This document shows, one piece after another, positions 18,716 through 26,870 of a stretch of 64,000 bases of DNA (positions are counted from its first letter, which is position 1; every line of letters begins with the position of its first letter). Location of the stretch: the NCBI RefSeq assembly GCF_913776015.1, contig NZ_CAJYMD010000074.1, forward strand, positions 1-64,000. The letters run 5' to 3'. This DNA is from an uncultured Oxalicibacterium sp. Lineage in GTDB: Bacteria > Pseudomonadota > Gammaproteobacteria > Burkholderiales > Burkholderiaceae_D. Made by a program: the position numbers and the translations under genes. The notes under the pieces were generated by a model, which had not been told where the DNA came from, ran no database searches, and worked only from the letters and a program-made list of their open reading frames with translations.

Positions 18716-20477
18716 TTCCCACCCACGCTTTCACGATGTTGGCGACGACTTTTGGATCCTTGCGGGCCAATTCCTTGGCCGCCTCGAGATTCTGCTGGTA
18801 CGTATGCTGCGACACGCCCATCGGTTTGATCTCGGCTTCGAGATTTTGCACTTCGTCACGGTTATGGCGAATCGCTGCATCGCCATCGGTTTCATTCGGT
18901 AGTGCGAGCTGTGGCTCCGGATTGATCTTCTTGAACATCGGGGTGAGAATCTTGCGGTACATGATCAGCAGCACGATAGCCAGCGCCAGATATTTGGCAG
19001 CTTGAATGGCCATATCGATGATTTCAGGACGTTCCCAAAGTGGCAGCGGCTCGGGATCAGGATTGTTCATGCCAGCGAACGGGCTGTTGACGACATTGAG
19101 CGTATCGCCACGATCCTGGTTGAAACCCATCGCTTCCTTGACCAGATCGCGAATCTGATTCTTTTCCACATCGGACAACGGCTGGAAGCTCACATTGCCA
19201 TCCTTGTCCACCACCCGCTTGTAATTGACGACAACCGCCACCGACAGGCGTTTGACGCCGCCCATTGGCTGTTGCACGTAGCGGACAGTCTTGTCCACTT
19301 CATAGTTGGTGGTGACGTCTCGTTGCGTTGGTGTGGTCGCAGCCGCAGTTGCACCGGCGGCACCCGCTGTGCCGGTGGTAGCACCATTCGCACCATTGGC
19401 ACCCTGTGCATTCGGTGCTGTTGGCGTGGCCGGCGGTGTGGTGTTCAACGGTGCCGTGGCGTTGGCGGCAGGCTGGTTGGTCAGTGCGCCGGGTACGCCG
19501 GACGCATTATTGCCGCTGCCGTTGTTCGATTCGCTGGACTGCATGCTGCGTACGGTCGCGCTGTTGCTGCCCTGATTGGGTTTGTAGATTTCGGCAGCCT
19601 GCTCGCTGGTCGAGAAATCCACATCGGCGGTCGCTTCGGCACGGACGTTATTGCTGCCGACGATCGGTGTGATGATGGATTCGACGCGTTTGGCGATGCT
19701 TTGCTGCAGTTCCTGCACGTACTTGAGTTGCGAAGGGTCCAGCGTATTGGCACCCGCCGGCTTGCTGTTGTTTTCGGAAAGCAGGTTGCCCGATTGATCG
19801 ACGATGGTGACGTTCTTCGGTGGCAGGTCGGGCACGCTGCTGGCAACCAGATGCACGATGGCGCTCACCTGTTGTTGATCGAGCGAACGGCCCGGATAGA
19901 GGTTCAGCAGGACGGACGCGGTCGGTTTTTGCTGATCGCGCACGAACACGGTTTGTTTCGGCATTGCCAGATGGACGCGCGCCGATTGCACTGAGCCGAC
20001 GGATTGGATGGATCGCGCGAGCTCGCCTTCAAGCGCACGCTGGAAATTCACTTGCTCCAGAAATTGCGAAATGCCGAGTTTCTGGTTTTCCATCAATTCG
20101 AAACCGACATTGCCACCCTTGGGCAAGCCTTCTGCGGCCAGTTTCAGCCGTAGATCATGCACACGGTCGGCCGGCACGAGGATGGCGCTGCCGCCTTCGG
20201 CAAACTTGTAGGGAACGTTGGCTTGCTGCAGCGAGGCGACGATGGCACCGCCGTCGCGATCCGAAAAGTTGGAGAACAGCACGCGGTAATCGGGCTTCTG
20301 GCTCCACAGCACGATGCCGACCATGGCGGCAATGACGGCCGCAACACCGATCATCATGACGATGCGACGCCCATTGGTCGATCTCGCCATATCCATCAGC
20401 GAATTCTTCTGCGCAACGCCTGCTTCGCCATTGGTGCCGGGAGTCAGCGGGTTTTCGCCTGCGACAACTACAGCCAT
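18708..20477 (-). CDS. fliF: Flagellar MS-ring protein FliF
   Basis: This 589-residue inner-membrane protein forms the MS ring, the assembly base of the flagellum. It has a first transmembrane helix at about residues 38-59, ring-building domains with DYRVLFSNFSDRDGGAIVAS and RVHLAMPKQTVFVRDQQKPT, an Asn/Ala/Thr-rich low-complexity segment (about 315-385), a second transmembrane helix at about 492-513, and a C-terminal FliG-binding tail. It heads the fliFGHIJK unit and is divergent from fliE, with a 254-base region between. Confidence 0.97.
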   Translation of the reverse strand: MAVVVAGENPLTPGTNGEAGVAQKNSLMDMARSTNGRRIVMMIGVAAVIAAMVGIVLWSQKPDYRVLFSNFSDRDGGAIVASLQQANVPYKFAEGGSAILVPADRVHDLRLKLAAEGLPKGGNVGFELMENQKLGISQFLEQVNFQRALEGELARSIQSVGSVQSARVHLAMPKQTVFVRDQQKPTASVLLNLYPGRSLDQQQVSAIVHLVASSVPDLPPKNVTIVDQSGNLLSENNSKPAGANTLDPSQLKYVQELQQSIAKRVESIITPIVGSNNVRAEATADVDFSTSEQAAEIYKPNQGSNSATVRSMQSSESNNGSGNNASGVPGALTNQPAANATAPLNTTPPATPTAPNAQGANGANGATTGTAGAAGATAAATTPTQRDVTTNYEVDKTVRYVQQPMGGVKRLSVAVVVNYKRVVDKDGNVSFQPLSDVEKNQIRDLVKEAMGFNQDRGDTLNVVNSPFAGMNNPDPEPLPLWERPEIIDMAIQAAKYLALAIVLLIMYRKILTPMFKKINPEPQLALPNETDGDAAIRHNRDEVQNLEAEIKPMGVSQHTYQQNLEAAKELARKDPKVVANIVKAWVGNE

Positions 20478-20578
20478 GATTGTGCTCCTGTACGGCGAAC
20501 TGGGGTGGGGATGTTCATCGGGATCTCGCTCTGCAAACTTTTTTCCGTATCGTGATTGTCAGCTTTCGCGTGGATTTC

Positions 20579-20622
20579 AATCGTGGGAATAGAGCAGGGT
20601 TTTCATGGCTTATCCGACCGTT
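20579..20622. promoter_or_regulatory. Candidate FlhDC-type inverted box between fliF and fliE
   Basis: The plus strand has AATCGTGGGAATAGAG (20579-20594), then 12 bases, then GGCTTATCCGACCGTT (20607-20622), whose reverse complement is AACGGTCGGATAAGCC. Both arms resemble the FlhDC half-site AA(C/T)G(C/G)N3AAATA(A/G)CG with about 3 mismatches each, and the inverted arrangement with 12-base spacing is the known geometry. The location between two divergent class 2 operons fits. The matches are degenerate, so this is tentative. Confidence 0.3.
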
Positions 20623-20688
20623 CGCGCGTGGCGTCGATGGTAACGTGACGGTGTAGCGTGGATGGCCGTATGGTCATCGACAGGATAG

Positions 20689-20712
20689 GTGAGCCGATTA
20701 TAGTCGGCTCAC
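20689..20712 (+). promoter_or_regulatory. Perfect dyad in the fliE leader
   Basis: GTGAGCCGA (20689-20697) and TCGGCTCAC (20704-20712) are perfect inverted repeats separated by 6 bases. The dyad ends 8 bases before the fliE Shine-Dalgarno GGAGAG (20721-20726). As RNA it would form a stable hairpin that could affect fliE translation or transcript stability; as DNA it could be an operator. There is no T-run, so it is not an intrinsic terminator. Confidence 0.55.
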
Positions 20713-20731
20713 GGATTGCAGGAGAGAAAGA

Positions 20732-21091
20732 ATGAAAGTCAGTGGAATCGATTCCAGTGCAATCGAGGCGATGGTTGCGCAACTGAAGGCGGCAGCCGCA
20801 CGAACGCAACCGGCATCCGTGGGCAGTGCGACCGCTTCGACGGCGTCAGTCGACAAACCGGCCAGCAAGGTGGATTTTTCGCAGGCGCTGAAAAACTCGC
20901 TGGACAACGTCGCCAGCGCACAAAATAGTGCCGATGCGCTCGGCCAGCGTTTCACGATGGGCGATGACAGCGTCAATCTGTCGGATGTCATGATTTCGAT
21001 GCAGAAAGCCAGTATTTCTTTCCAGGCAACGGTGCAAGTACGCAACAAGGTCGTGTCGGCCTACCAGGAAATGATGAACATGCAGGTTTGA
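20732..21091 (+). CDS. fliE: Flagellar hook-basal body complex protein FliE
   Basis: This 119-residue adaptor protein sits between the MS ring and the proximal rod and is the first substrate of the export gate. The C-terminal two-thirds match FliE: FSQALKNSLDNVASAQNSAD, LGQRFTMGDDSVNLSDVMIS, and the closing ASISFQATVQVRNKVVSAYQEMMNMQV-type helix. The N-terminus MKVSGIDSSAIEAMVAQLKA is usual. The ATG has GGAGAG 5-6 bases upstream. It is transcribed divergently from fliF and ends at a strong hairpin. Confidence 0.96.
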   Translation: MKVSGIDSSAIEAMVAQLKAAAARTQPASVGSATASTASVDKPASKVDFSQALKNSLDNVASAQNSADALGQRFTMGDDSVNLSDVMISMQKASISFQATVQVRNKVVSAYQEMMNMQV

Positions 21092-21142
21092 AGTTGATTC
21101 AGCTTTACCCGTTTGTGCGTTTGCATATGGGCCGTATCAAGA

Positions 21143-21174
21143 AAAATGGCATCCCGCGGGATGCCATTTTGTTT
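21143..21174. terminator. Bidirectional terminator between fliE and ycgR
   Basis: A perfect 28-base palindrome has arms AAAATGGCATCCCG and CGGGATGCCATTTT (21143-21170), flanked by an A-run on one side and a T-run on the other, between the convergent ends of fliE and the ycgR-like gene. It would work in both directions. Confidence 0.92.
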
Positions 21175-21990
21175 TCAACCTAGGCCTGTCGCCTTGGCGT
21201 TACGATCCCGTTCCAGTTTGGTAATGTATTTCTGGATGGCCGCCATTGCCGCATTCGAAGGATTGATGAACTGGCAACCCAGGCGATGCGTGCTACGGCC
21301 GTTGGGCAGGCTCAGTTCGAGCACATTGCGAATCTGTAGTGATACAGCCACCGGACCCGTTGGTAAGTCGATACGGCAATTGTCGTAGACGCGGCCGAAT
21401 GTGGAATCGATGAGTTTCTTGTCATCCATCAAGGCAATGCCGCCCGCGCTGATGTTGTACAACGAGGCGACCACCGGCATGGGTTCCGATTCGGTCTTTA
21501 CCGGTATCGTGCACAGCACCGGATTGGTAACGGGCGTTTGTACACGATAAAACTCGCGGCGTTGCAGACGAATCATGTAGTCCGGCAGCGGGACGATGAA
21601 GGCGGGCAAGCCTTCGTGCTCGCAACTTTCAGCTTCGCCCGTCGAGAACAGGATACGGATGCTGTCGAGCATGGTTTCGAAAGAAAGCTTCTGACTTTCC
21701 AGCACGCGTTCGTTCATGAATTGCGTCGGTGCGCAATCGAGCAGTACGGTGTCGTTGCTATCATCCACATCGAGAATCGACGTGACAACGGTATCCGCGC
21801 CCTGATTGAGCACCATACGGACCAGTTGATTGCGTTCACCGATGCTGCGCAGCAAAGCGATGATCTCGCGACGCGAGGTCACCCGGAACGGATTCATGTC
21901 TTCGTTTTCGTAATTGCTGGCTGCGGTCATTGCTGATTCATCAATCGGGTGTGCCTTTGCGGGAATCCGCCGAAGGGCATCATGATACAT
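21175..21990 (-). CDS. ycgR: c-di-GMP-binding flagellar brake protein YcgR
   Basis: This is a PilZ-domain protein that slows the motor when c-di-GMP is bound. The N-terminal YcgR domain starts near NPFRVTSRREIIALLRSIGE. The C-terminal PilZ domain shows both ligand motifs: RREFYR (RxxxR class, in LQRREFYRVQTP) and NISAGG ([D/N]xSxxG). The start is unsure. ATG 21990 has an AGGGG sequence 7 bases upstream and overlaps the preceding gene by 11 bases, whereas ATG 21930 or 21897 would give proteins closer to E. coli YcgR length (244). It is the distal gene of the fliC-side unit. Confidence 0.9.
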   Translation of the reverse strand: MYHDALRRIPAKAHPIDESAMTAASNYENEDMNPFRVTSRREIIALLRSIGERNQLVRMVLNQGADTVVTSILDVDDSNDTVLLDCAPTQFMNERVLESQKLSFETMLDSIRILFSTGEAESCEHEGLPAFIVPLPDYMIRLQRREFYRVQTPVTNPVLCTIPVKTESEPMPVVASLYNISAGGIALMDDKKLIDSTFGRVYDNCRIDLPTGPVAVSLQIRNVLELSLPNGRSTHRLGCQFINPSNAAMAAIQKYITKLERDRNAKATGLG

Positions 21991-22270
21991 CGCTACGCCC
22001 CTGTTGGGCGGCTTCGACACGGTAAAGCCATGCCAGAAGCTCGGCAATAGCACGGTAAAGGGCAGGGGGAATGTGATCGTCGAGATCAACCTGCATCAGC
22101 AGTGCCACCAGTTCCTTCGATTCATGGATGGCGATGCCATGTTCACGGGCGCGGGCAATGATCTCTTCGGCAAGCACGCCGCGCCCCTGCGCGACAACGC
22201 GTGGCGCGGTATCGCCCGCCTGGTAAGCCAGTGCCACAGCAGTAGCAGGTGGTTTGGGTATTTCCATCAT
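21980..22270 (-). CDS. Stand-alone FlhB C-terminal domain-like protein
   Basis: This 96-residue protein matches only the cytoplasmic C-terminal (autocleaved) domain of FlhB: AVALAY, APRVVAQGRGVLAEEIIARA, AREHGIAIHESKELVALLMQ and DHIPPALYRAIAELLAWLY. It has no transmembrane segments. The position of the NPTH autocleavage motif of full-length FlhB reads PPAT here, so self-cleavage is not expected. Such small FlhB-domain proteins (FlhX/YlqH type) are known in other bacteria and can partly replace the cleaved FlhB domain. It overlaps the upstream FliK-like gene by 4 bases, so the two are probably translated together. Confidence 0.85.
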   Translation of the reverse strand: MMEIPKPPATAVALAYQAGDTAPRVVAQGRGVLAEEIIARAREHGIAIHESKELVALLMQVDLDDHIPPALYRAIAELLAWLYRVEAAQQGRSDVS

Positions 22271-23457
22271 GCATCCTGCTGGCTGACTTGCAACATATCC
22301 AGCCGCGAACCTGCTGCTTCGAGGGCCGATGCCAATTCGATCCCATGTTGGCGCAACAGAGTGGCGGTTTCTTCGTCGTCCGTTTTCAGGTGCAATTGCA
22401 CACGACTTCCGGTCAAGTGCAAATTCGCGGCAATATTGCCAAGGCCGGGTAACGAAAATCGCAGGGTGCTACGCCACACTGCCTCCACTTCTTCTGCCGG
22501 GTGCTGTTTGCCAGGCGACTCATCGGCAATTTCCCATTCCAGCCGCTGGCCAGGAAAAAGCTCGCCTTGCCACAGAATGCGCCGCTGTTCCAACGTATCG
22601 AGTTGCTGATTAATCAGGCGTGCCTGCTCCAGCTCGGTTGCCGGTAATCCCTTTGTCGATAGAGGTGCGAGTTCCGTCAAGTCAAGATCGGCACGCTGGT
22701 GCAGCGGGAGCGATGACGCAGAGGATGTGTCTCCAGGAAGGCGGTTGCCTGCGACCATATCGCGCAATGTGCCTACCATCCGTTGTATATCGTTGCCGAG
22801 CTTGGTTTCAACTGCGGCAGCGGCAGTCGCCTCGCCTGCTGTGGAGGGGGGCTGCGTGTTCGTCAAGCCGCCATTTCTTTTGGCTGCAGGTTCGCGCAAG
22901 AGGTCGGCGAAAGGGCGGTTGCCGATAACCCATTGTGCAACGTGTGATTCATAGAAGAGGCCAGATGCCGCCAGCGTCTGTTGCATGGCTGCCGCAAGTT
23001 GACTGGGTAACGATGGTGCGGTCATCAGCGTGCCTGTGGGCAGCAGGGGAGTCCGTCCGATGATGGCGGCATTGCCGCCTTCCTCTTGTGCCATTTGAAG
23101 CAATTGGCCGATCAGGCGTCCGGTAGTGCTGAGCGAGGTCATTGCGGCGGCGTTGGGGTCGCCTTTGCCGAGCAGAAAAGTAGGGCGTGGATCGGTAGCG
23201 ACCAGCGTCAACTCGAGCGTGTCGCCTGACTGTATGCCGACGGGCAGCTTCATGCTGGCTGCGGCGTTATCGATGCGGACCAGGTAATTACCGTCCGTGA
23301 GCCGTGACATGACCTGCGCCTGATACTCCTTGCCCAGTATCAGTTGCTGCAACCGGTCGAGTGTTTCCTGACGCGGCTGTCCGACTCCTGCCGAGGGAAC
23401 ACTGGCCTCGATCAGCAGGACGGGGCGTGTCCCCGTGATGTCGGCCCGCGGCAGCAT
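22267..23457 (-). CDS. Second FliK-like hook-length control domain protein
   Basis: This 396-residue cytoplasmic-type protein with no signal peptide has a C-terminal region (about residues 285-390) with the plan of the FliK hook-length domain: WQGELFPGQRLEWEI, VWRSTLRFSLPGLGNIAANL, VQLHLKTDDEETATLLRQHG and a final helix. The N-terminal half has ASVPSAGVGQPRQETLDRLQ and a beta-rich part (YLVRIDNAAASMKLPVGIQ) not seen in the canonical fliK at 13926-15122. It is followed by the FlhB-domain gene with a 4-base overlap. FliK acts on the FlhB C-terminal domain, so the pairing is suggestive; the function of this paralogue is unknown. Confidence 0.8.
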   Translation of the reverse strand: MLPRADITGTRPVLLIEASVPSAGVGQPRQETLDRLQQLILGKEYQAQVMSRLTDGNYLVRIDNAAASMKLPVGIQSGDTLELTLVATDPRPTFLLGKGDPNAAAMTSLSTTGRLIGQLLQMAQEEGGNAAIIGRTPLLPTGTLMTAPSLPSQLAAAMQQTLAASGLFYESHVAQWVIGNRPFADLLREPAAKRNGGLTNTQPPSTAGEATAAAAVETKLGNDIQRMVGTLRDMVAGNRLPGDTSSASSLPLHQRADLDLTELAPLSTKGLPATELEQARLINQQLDTLEQRRILWQGELFPGQRLEWEIADESPGKQHPAEEVEAVWRSTLRFSLPGLGNIAANLHLTGSRVQLHLKTDDEETATLLRQHGIELASALEAAGSRLDMLQVSQQDA

Positions 23458-23468
23458 TCAGTCCTGTA

Positions 23469-23792
23469 TCAGCGATAGGCCTGGTTGAGTTTGCGTTCGG
23501 CACCGGTACTGTTGATCAGTAACGAAAGCTGCTCCATCCAGGGTTGGGCCAGATTACGGATTTCGCGGTCGTCTGCGAGAATTTTGCGAATGATTTCGAC
23601 CTTGCGTTCGCGCAGTGCACCGGACAATGGAACAGGGGCTTCGCCGTGTTTGAGCACACTGACTTGACTGGAGCAACGCGCTTCCAATTCTGCCAGTTTC
23701 TCCCACTCACCTTCCCGAGCTGCGGTCAGCATCTCGTTGGTCAGGCTGGCCACATTCTCATACAGGCACATGACTTCTTCTTCGTTCATCAT
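23469..23792 (-). CDS. fliT: Flagellar export chaperone FliT
   Basis: This 107-residue acidic, helical protein is consistent with FliT, the chaperone for the filament cap FliD and, in enterics, an inhibitor of FlhDC. It has LYENVASLTNEMLTAAREGE near the N-terminus and EIIRKILADDREIRNLAQPW in the middle, matching the FliT pattern of short antiparallel helices. Family length is about 100-120 residues. FliT is weakly conserved, so the call leans on position directly after fliS (7 bases) and near fliD. Confidence 0.88.
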   Translation of the reverse strand: MMNEEEVMCLYENVASLTNEMLTAAREGEWEKLAELEARCSSQVSVLKHGEAPVPLSGALRERKVEIIRKILADDREIRNLAQPWMEQLSLLINSTGAERKLNQAYR

Positions 23793-23799
23793 TTTCTGT

Positions 23800-24285
23800 T
23801 CAGGCTTTCATCAAGCGGGTCACATGCGGTTCGAGTGCGTCATAAGACGGTGCAGTGGTAGCGGGCGCGGATGATAGCGGCGCCATGCTTGTATCTTGCG
23901 GAGCAATACCATCCCATGCGCCTTTGATATCGCCCAACAAGCCAAGTACCTCTTGAACGGCTTCGGGCTGATTGTGAAGGTTGGCTTGCAGCAGACGGTT
24001 ACTCATGTATTCATAAAGCGCATCTAGGTTGACGGCAATCTGGCCCCCGATTTTTTTATCCAGGCTTGCGCGCAGGCCGTTATCAATAATCATGATTGCT
24101 TTGGAGATGGATTTTCCCTTGGAAGCAATGTCACCTGACTGCATGGAATTTAGTGCGTTATTCAAAGCGACCTGGGCACCTTCAAATAGCATAACGATCA
24201 GCTTATGCGGATTGGCGGCAATCACGCCGGTTTCCACGCCGACTTTGGCGTACGCATTAACACCGCTTTTCATTGTTCCAAACAT
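23800..24285 (-). CDS. fliS: Flagellin export chaperone FliS
   Basis: This 161-residue chaperone binds the C-terminus of flagellin and prevents premature polymerisation. The helical core (residues about 10-120) contains YAKVGVETGVIAANPHKLIV, MLFEGAQVALNNALNSMQSG and DALYEYMSNRLLQANLHNQP, all diagnostic. The last about 35 residues are a Pro/Ala/Ser-rich extension beyond the usual length of 125-140. It is 26 bases downstream of fliD. Confidence 0.96.
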   Translation of the reverse strand: MFGTMKSGVNAYAKVGVETGVIAANPHKLIVMLFEGAQVALNNALNSMQSGDIASKGKSISKAIMIIDNGLRASLDKKIGGQIAVNLDALYEYMSNRLLQANLHNQPEAVQEVLGLLGDIKGAWDGIAPQDTSMAPLSSAPATTAPSYDALEPHVTRLMKA

Positions 24286-24311
24286 GATGTTTCCTTCAGT
24301 ATTATTGGTAT

Positions 24312-26324
24312 TTACGCGGTTTGTTTTTTGATGAGATCAAGCTGCTGTGTCAAATAAGTGCTTGTTGAATTCATGCTGGCTACGGCCACGTCAAGCGCGG
24401 TGAATTGCGCTCGATAGCGTTTTTCAATTGCCGTCAGTTTCGTCTGCATCGCTTCCTGCTGCTTGTCGAAGTCTTTGATCGTGTTGTTCAAGCCGGTAGT
24501 CTTGGCCGTGATTGAACCGTCATTGCCAATAAATGTTCCGGCCAATTTGCCAAGACGATCGGCATAGCCTTGCGAGAAATCGATTCGGCCACGTGAGCCG
24601 ATCGTGCCGCCGGTGATTTCCACCTTCAATCCCTCTACATCTGTACCCGGCATTCCGGTGAGAAATTGACCGGAGCCCGTCGTGGCAAAGCCGCCGATGG
24701 TGCCGGCAACATCCACACCAGTCGTCCCGGCGTTGGTGGTACCCAAGTAGGTGGAAATCGGCGTGCCTTGGTTGGAATCGATGCTCAGCTTGGAGCCCGA
24801 GCCGTAGCGATCAGAGGTGATTTGCAGGAAACCGTTGTCGTCAATCTTCGCCGTTACTGCAGAACTCGCGGATTTGAATGCGGTCGTGCCGTTGATGGAT
24901 GATTGCAGCATGGCCGCCAAATCCTTGGCGTTATAACTGCCTTCGGTCAGATACACCTTGGAAGTGATGCCATCCAAGGTAACGGTAATCGTCGTATTCG
25001 GTGCAATGGTTGTCGAGCTTCCGACGTTGACGGTACCGGTCATCGTGGCCTGAGTCGCCATACGTGTGACCTTGATGTCGTAGCTGCCCGCCTTGGTCGC
25101 CGTACTTGAATTGGCAAAGCTGACAAGACTGTCGGTCGTTTTGCCTACGGTAGCAAAGAGGGCGGAAATATCGCTGAAGTTGTCGGAGATGGCTTTGCTG
25201 AGCTTGCTTGAATCAAGCGCGAGTGATCCGTCCTTCTGAAACGCCACACCAATCTTCGACAACGACATATTGCTATTGCTCATGCCTTCCAGAGACGTAT
25301 TGAGCATCTTGCGCAACTGTTCCTGAATTGAGCGCGCCGTTGAATCGCCTACCAGAGGGGACGCGCTTTTTGTCTTTGCGTTATAAGCGGTCAGATTGGA
25401 TATGGTCGTATTAAGGTCGTTGTATGCTTTAATAAAAGCATTGACGTTGGTTTCAACGGCCGAAGAATCCTTCGTAATGTTCAACGATGTGGTACCGGTC
25501 GTGAGGGCATCGATTGTGACGCCTTGCACCGCATCCGTAATTTTGTTGGTGGCACTGCTGATCGCCAAACCATTGACGGTCAGTTTGGTGTCTTGTGCAG
25601 CATTATTCTGGATAAGTTTCTGCGTCCCTCCAGGATCGTATTCGAGCATGCTTGTCAGGGCGGCATCGCCATCCACTGAAATTTTCATGCTCGAAGCTTC
25701 GCCGGTTTTGGTCGACGTTAATACCAGCTTGTTTGGTGCGCTGCTACCGTCCGATACGATGGTCGCCGTCACGCCAATGCCGGCGGCGTTAATGGCATCG
25801 CGAATGCCTTGCAAGGAATTGTTCGTTCCATCAATCGTGATGGAGCCGGTTGCCTGATCGGCGTCCTGGGTGAATGTCGCACCTGTGTAAGCACCATTGG
25901 TGAGCGTGCCGCCGCTGATCGTGCCGAACTGGAACGAAATCGTGGTCGTTGTGCCGCTACCAATGGTTGCCGTTTTACTGACCTGACCGGCAGTCGACAA
26001 GTTCTGTGCCTGAGCCAGTTGCGTGATGTTGACTTGATAGTTACCGGCGATGGCTTTGGCGGTCGCAGTGGCACCGAGAATTTTGCTATCGCCGATGCTG
26101 GTTTTCAGCGCATCGAAGGTGGACGACTTGCCGAGGTTGTTCATCGCAGTCTGAAACGACGCGACCGCGCTGCTCAGCGAACCGTACGCGGATAGTTTTG
26201 CCTGGTAGGAAGCTTCTTTTTTAGCGAGTGCGTTCAATGGCGCACTTTCAGCAGTCATCAGTTTGCTGACGATGCTTTCAATGTCCAATCCTGAACCGAC
26301 GCCTGTCGACGTTATGCTTGCCAC
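24312..26324 (-). CDS. fliD: Flagellar filament capping protein FliD (HAP2)
   Basis: This 670-residue protein caps the filament and promotes flagellin folding at the tip. The N-terminus MASITSTGVGSGLDIESIVS and LMTAESAPLNALAKKEASYQ are typical, and the C-terminal coiled-coil region contains KRYRAQFTALDVAVASMNST followed by the LxxQL ending. The start codon is GTG with AGGAG 6 bases upstream. It is longer than E. coli FliD (468), owing to additional Thr/Ser/Gly-rich surface domains in the middle. It is co-oriented with fliS and fliT. Confidence 0.96.
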   Translation of the reverse strand: MASITSTGVGSGLDIESIVSKLMTAESAPLNALAKKEASYQAKLSAYGSLSSAVASFQTAMNNLGKSSTFDALKTSIGDSKILGATATAKAIAGNYQVNITQLAQAQNLSTAGQVSKTATIGSGTTTTISFQFGTISGGTLTNGAYTGATFTQDADQATGSITIDGTNNSLQGIRDAINAAGIGVTATIVSDGSSAPNKLVLTSTKTGEASSMKISVDGDAALTSMLEYDPGGTQKLIQNNAAQDTKLTVNGLAISSATNKITDAVQGVTIDALTTGTTSLNITKDSSAVETNVNAFIKAYNDLNTTISNLTAYNAKTKSASPLVGDSTARSIQEQLRKMLNTSLEGMSNSNMSLSKIGVAFQKDGSLALDSSKLSKAISDNFSDISALFATVGKTTDSLVSFANSSTATKAGSYDIKVTRMATQATMTGTVNVGSSTTIAPNTTITVTLDGITSKVYLTEGSYNAKDLAAMLQSSINGTTAFKSASSAVTAKIDDNGFLQITSDRYGSGSKLSIDSNQGTPISTYLGTTNAGTTGVDVAGTIGGFATTGSGQFLTGMPGTDVEGLKVEITGGTIGSRGRIDFSQGYADRLGKLAGTFIGNDGSITAKTTGLNNTIKDFDKQQEAMQTKLTAIEKRYRAQFTALDVAVASMNSTSTYLTQQLDLIKKQTA

Positions 26325-26422
26325 TTGCTTCTCCTGCTTTTAACAACACATGCACTGTAAAGGAGGCCGAGGCGTGTCAAGCCGCAAGTAAGAAGGACTT
26401 TTCCCTCTTTGTTTTCAAAAGA

Positions 26423-26797
26423 TCAGGCTTGCGAATTGACCAGCAGCCCTTGCAGCTTGTCCAGGGCCTTTGAAATTTCGATGGCTTCTTCACTGGGAAT
26501 CTGACGAATGACGTCGTTTGTTTCCTTGTCCACGACCTTGACGATTACCCGCTTGGAATCTTGATCAAGCGAGAATTGCAGGCTGGAAGAAACAGATTCC
26601 AGAAAGGAGTTGATGCTTTGCAGCGCCTGCCCGACAGGGGCGCCGGCTGCAGTTTGTTGTGTGGCCGTAACGGCATTTTCCGTGATCACGGCTGCTGCGG
26701 GGTTGGGAGCAGTATTGGGAGAGCCAACGTGTGCAATCCCTGGAGCTTCACTCCAACCAGCTGGTTTGCTTGCTGCGCCAATTTGACCAATATTCAT
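26423..26797 (-). CDS. flaG: FlaG family flagellar protein
   Basis: This 124-residue protein has a FlaG domain in the C-terminal two-thirds: INSFLESVSSSLQFSLDQDS, RVIVKVVDKETNDVIRQIPS and EEAIEISKALDKLQGLLVNS. FlaG influences filament length in several bacteria. The start at ATG 26797 (MNIGQIGAAS) is chosen over an upstream in-frame start at 26830 because GGGGA lies 5 bases before it. It is located between fliC and fliD, the usual place, and 73 bases after fliC with a hairpin between. Confidence 0.92.
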   Translation of the reverse strand: MNIGQIGAASKPAGWSEAPGIAHVGSPNTAPNPAAAVITENAVTATQQTAAGAPVGQALQSINSFLESVSSSLQFSLDQDSKRVIVKVVDKETNDVIRQIPSEEAIEISKALDKLQGLLVNSQA

Positions 26798-26817
26798 GTT
26801 CGTCCCCTGATGACGAA

Positions 26818-26842
26818 TCCCCGACACCACTGGCGCCGGGGA
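26818..26842 (-). terminator. Strong hairpin between fliC and flaG
   Basis: On the minus strand, TCCCCGGCGCC pairs with GGTGTCGGGGA (11 base pairs including two G-T wobbles) around a 3-base loop. It starts 28 bases past the fliC stop. No T-run follows, so it may be a partial terminator or a 3' stabilising structure that keeps fliC mRNA more abundant than flaG-fliD mRNA. Confidence 0.5.
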
Positions 26843-26870
26843 CTGTTCATATCACCACAAATTACTCGGA

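Noticed and set aside
20674-20700. GCCGATTA before fliE considered as a sigma-28 promoter
   Set aside because: The bases 11 upstream (TCATCGAC) do not resemble a -35 element, and fliE is expected to be an early gene; the GCCGA belongs to the dyad.
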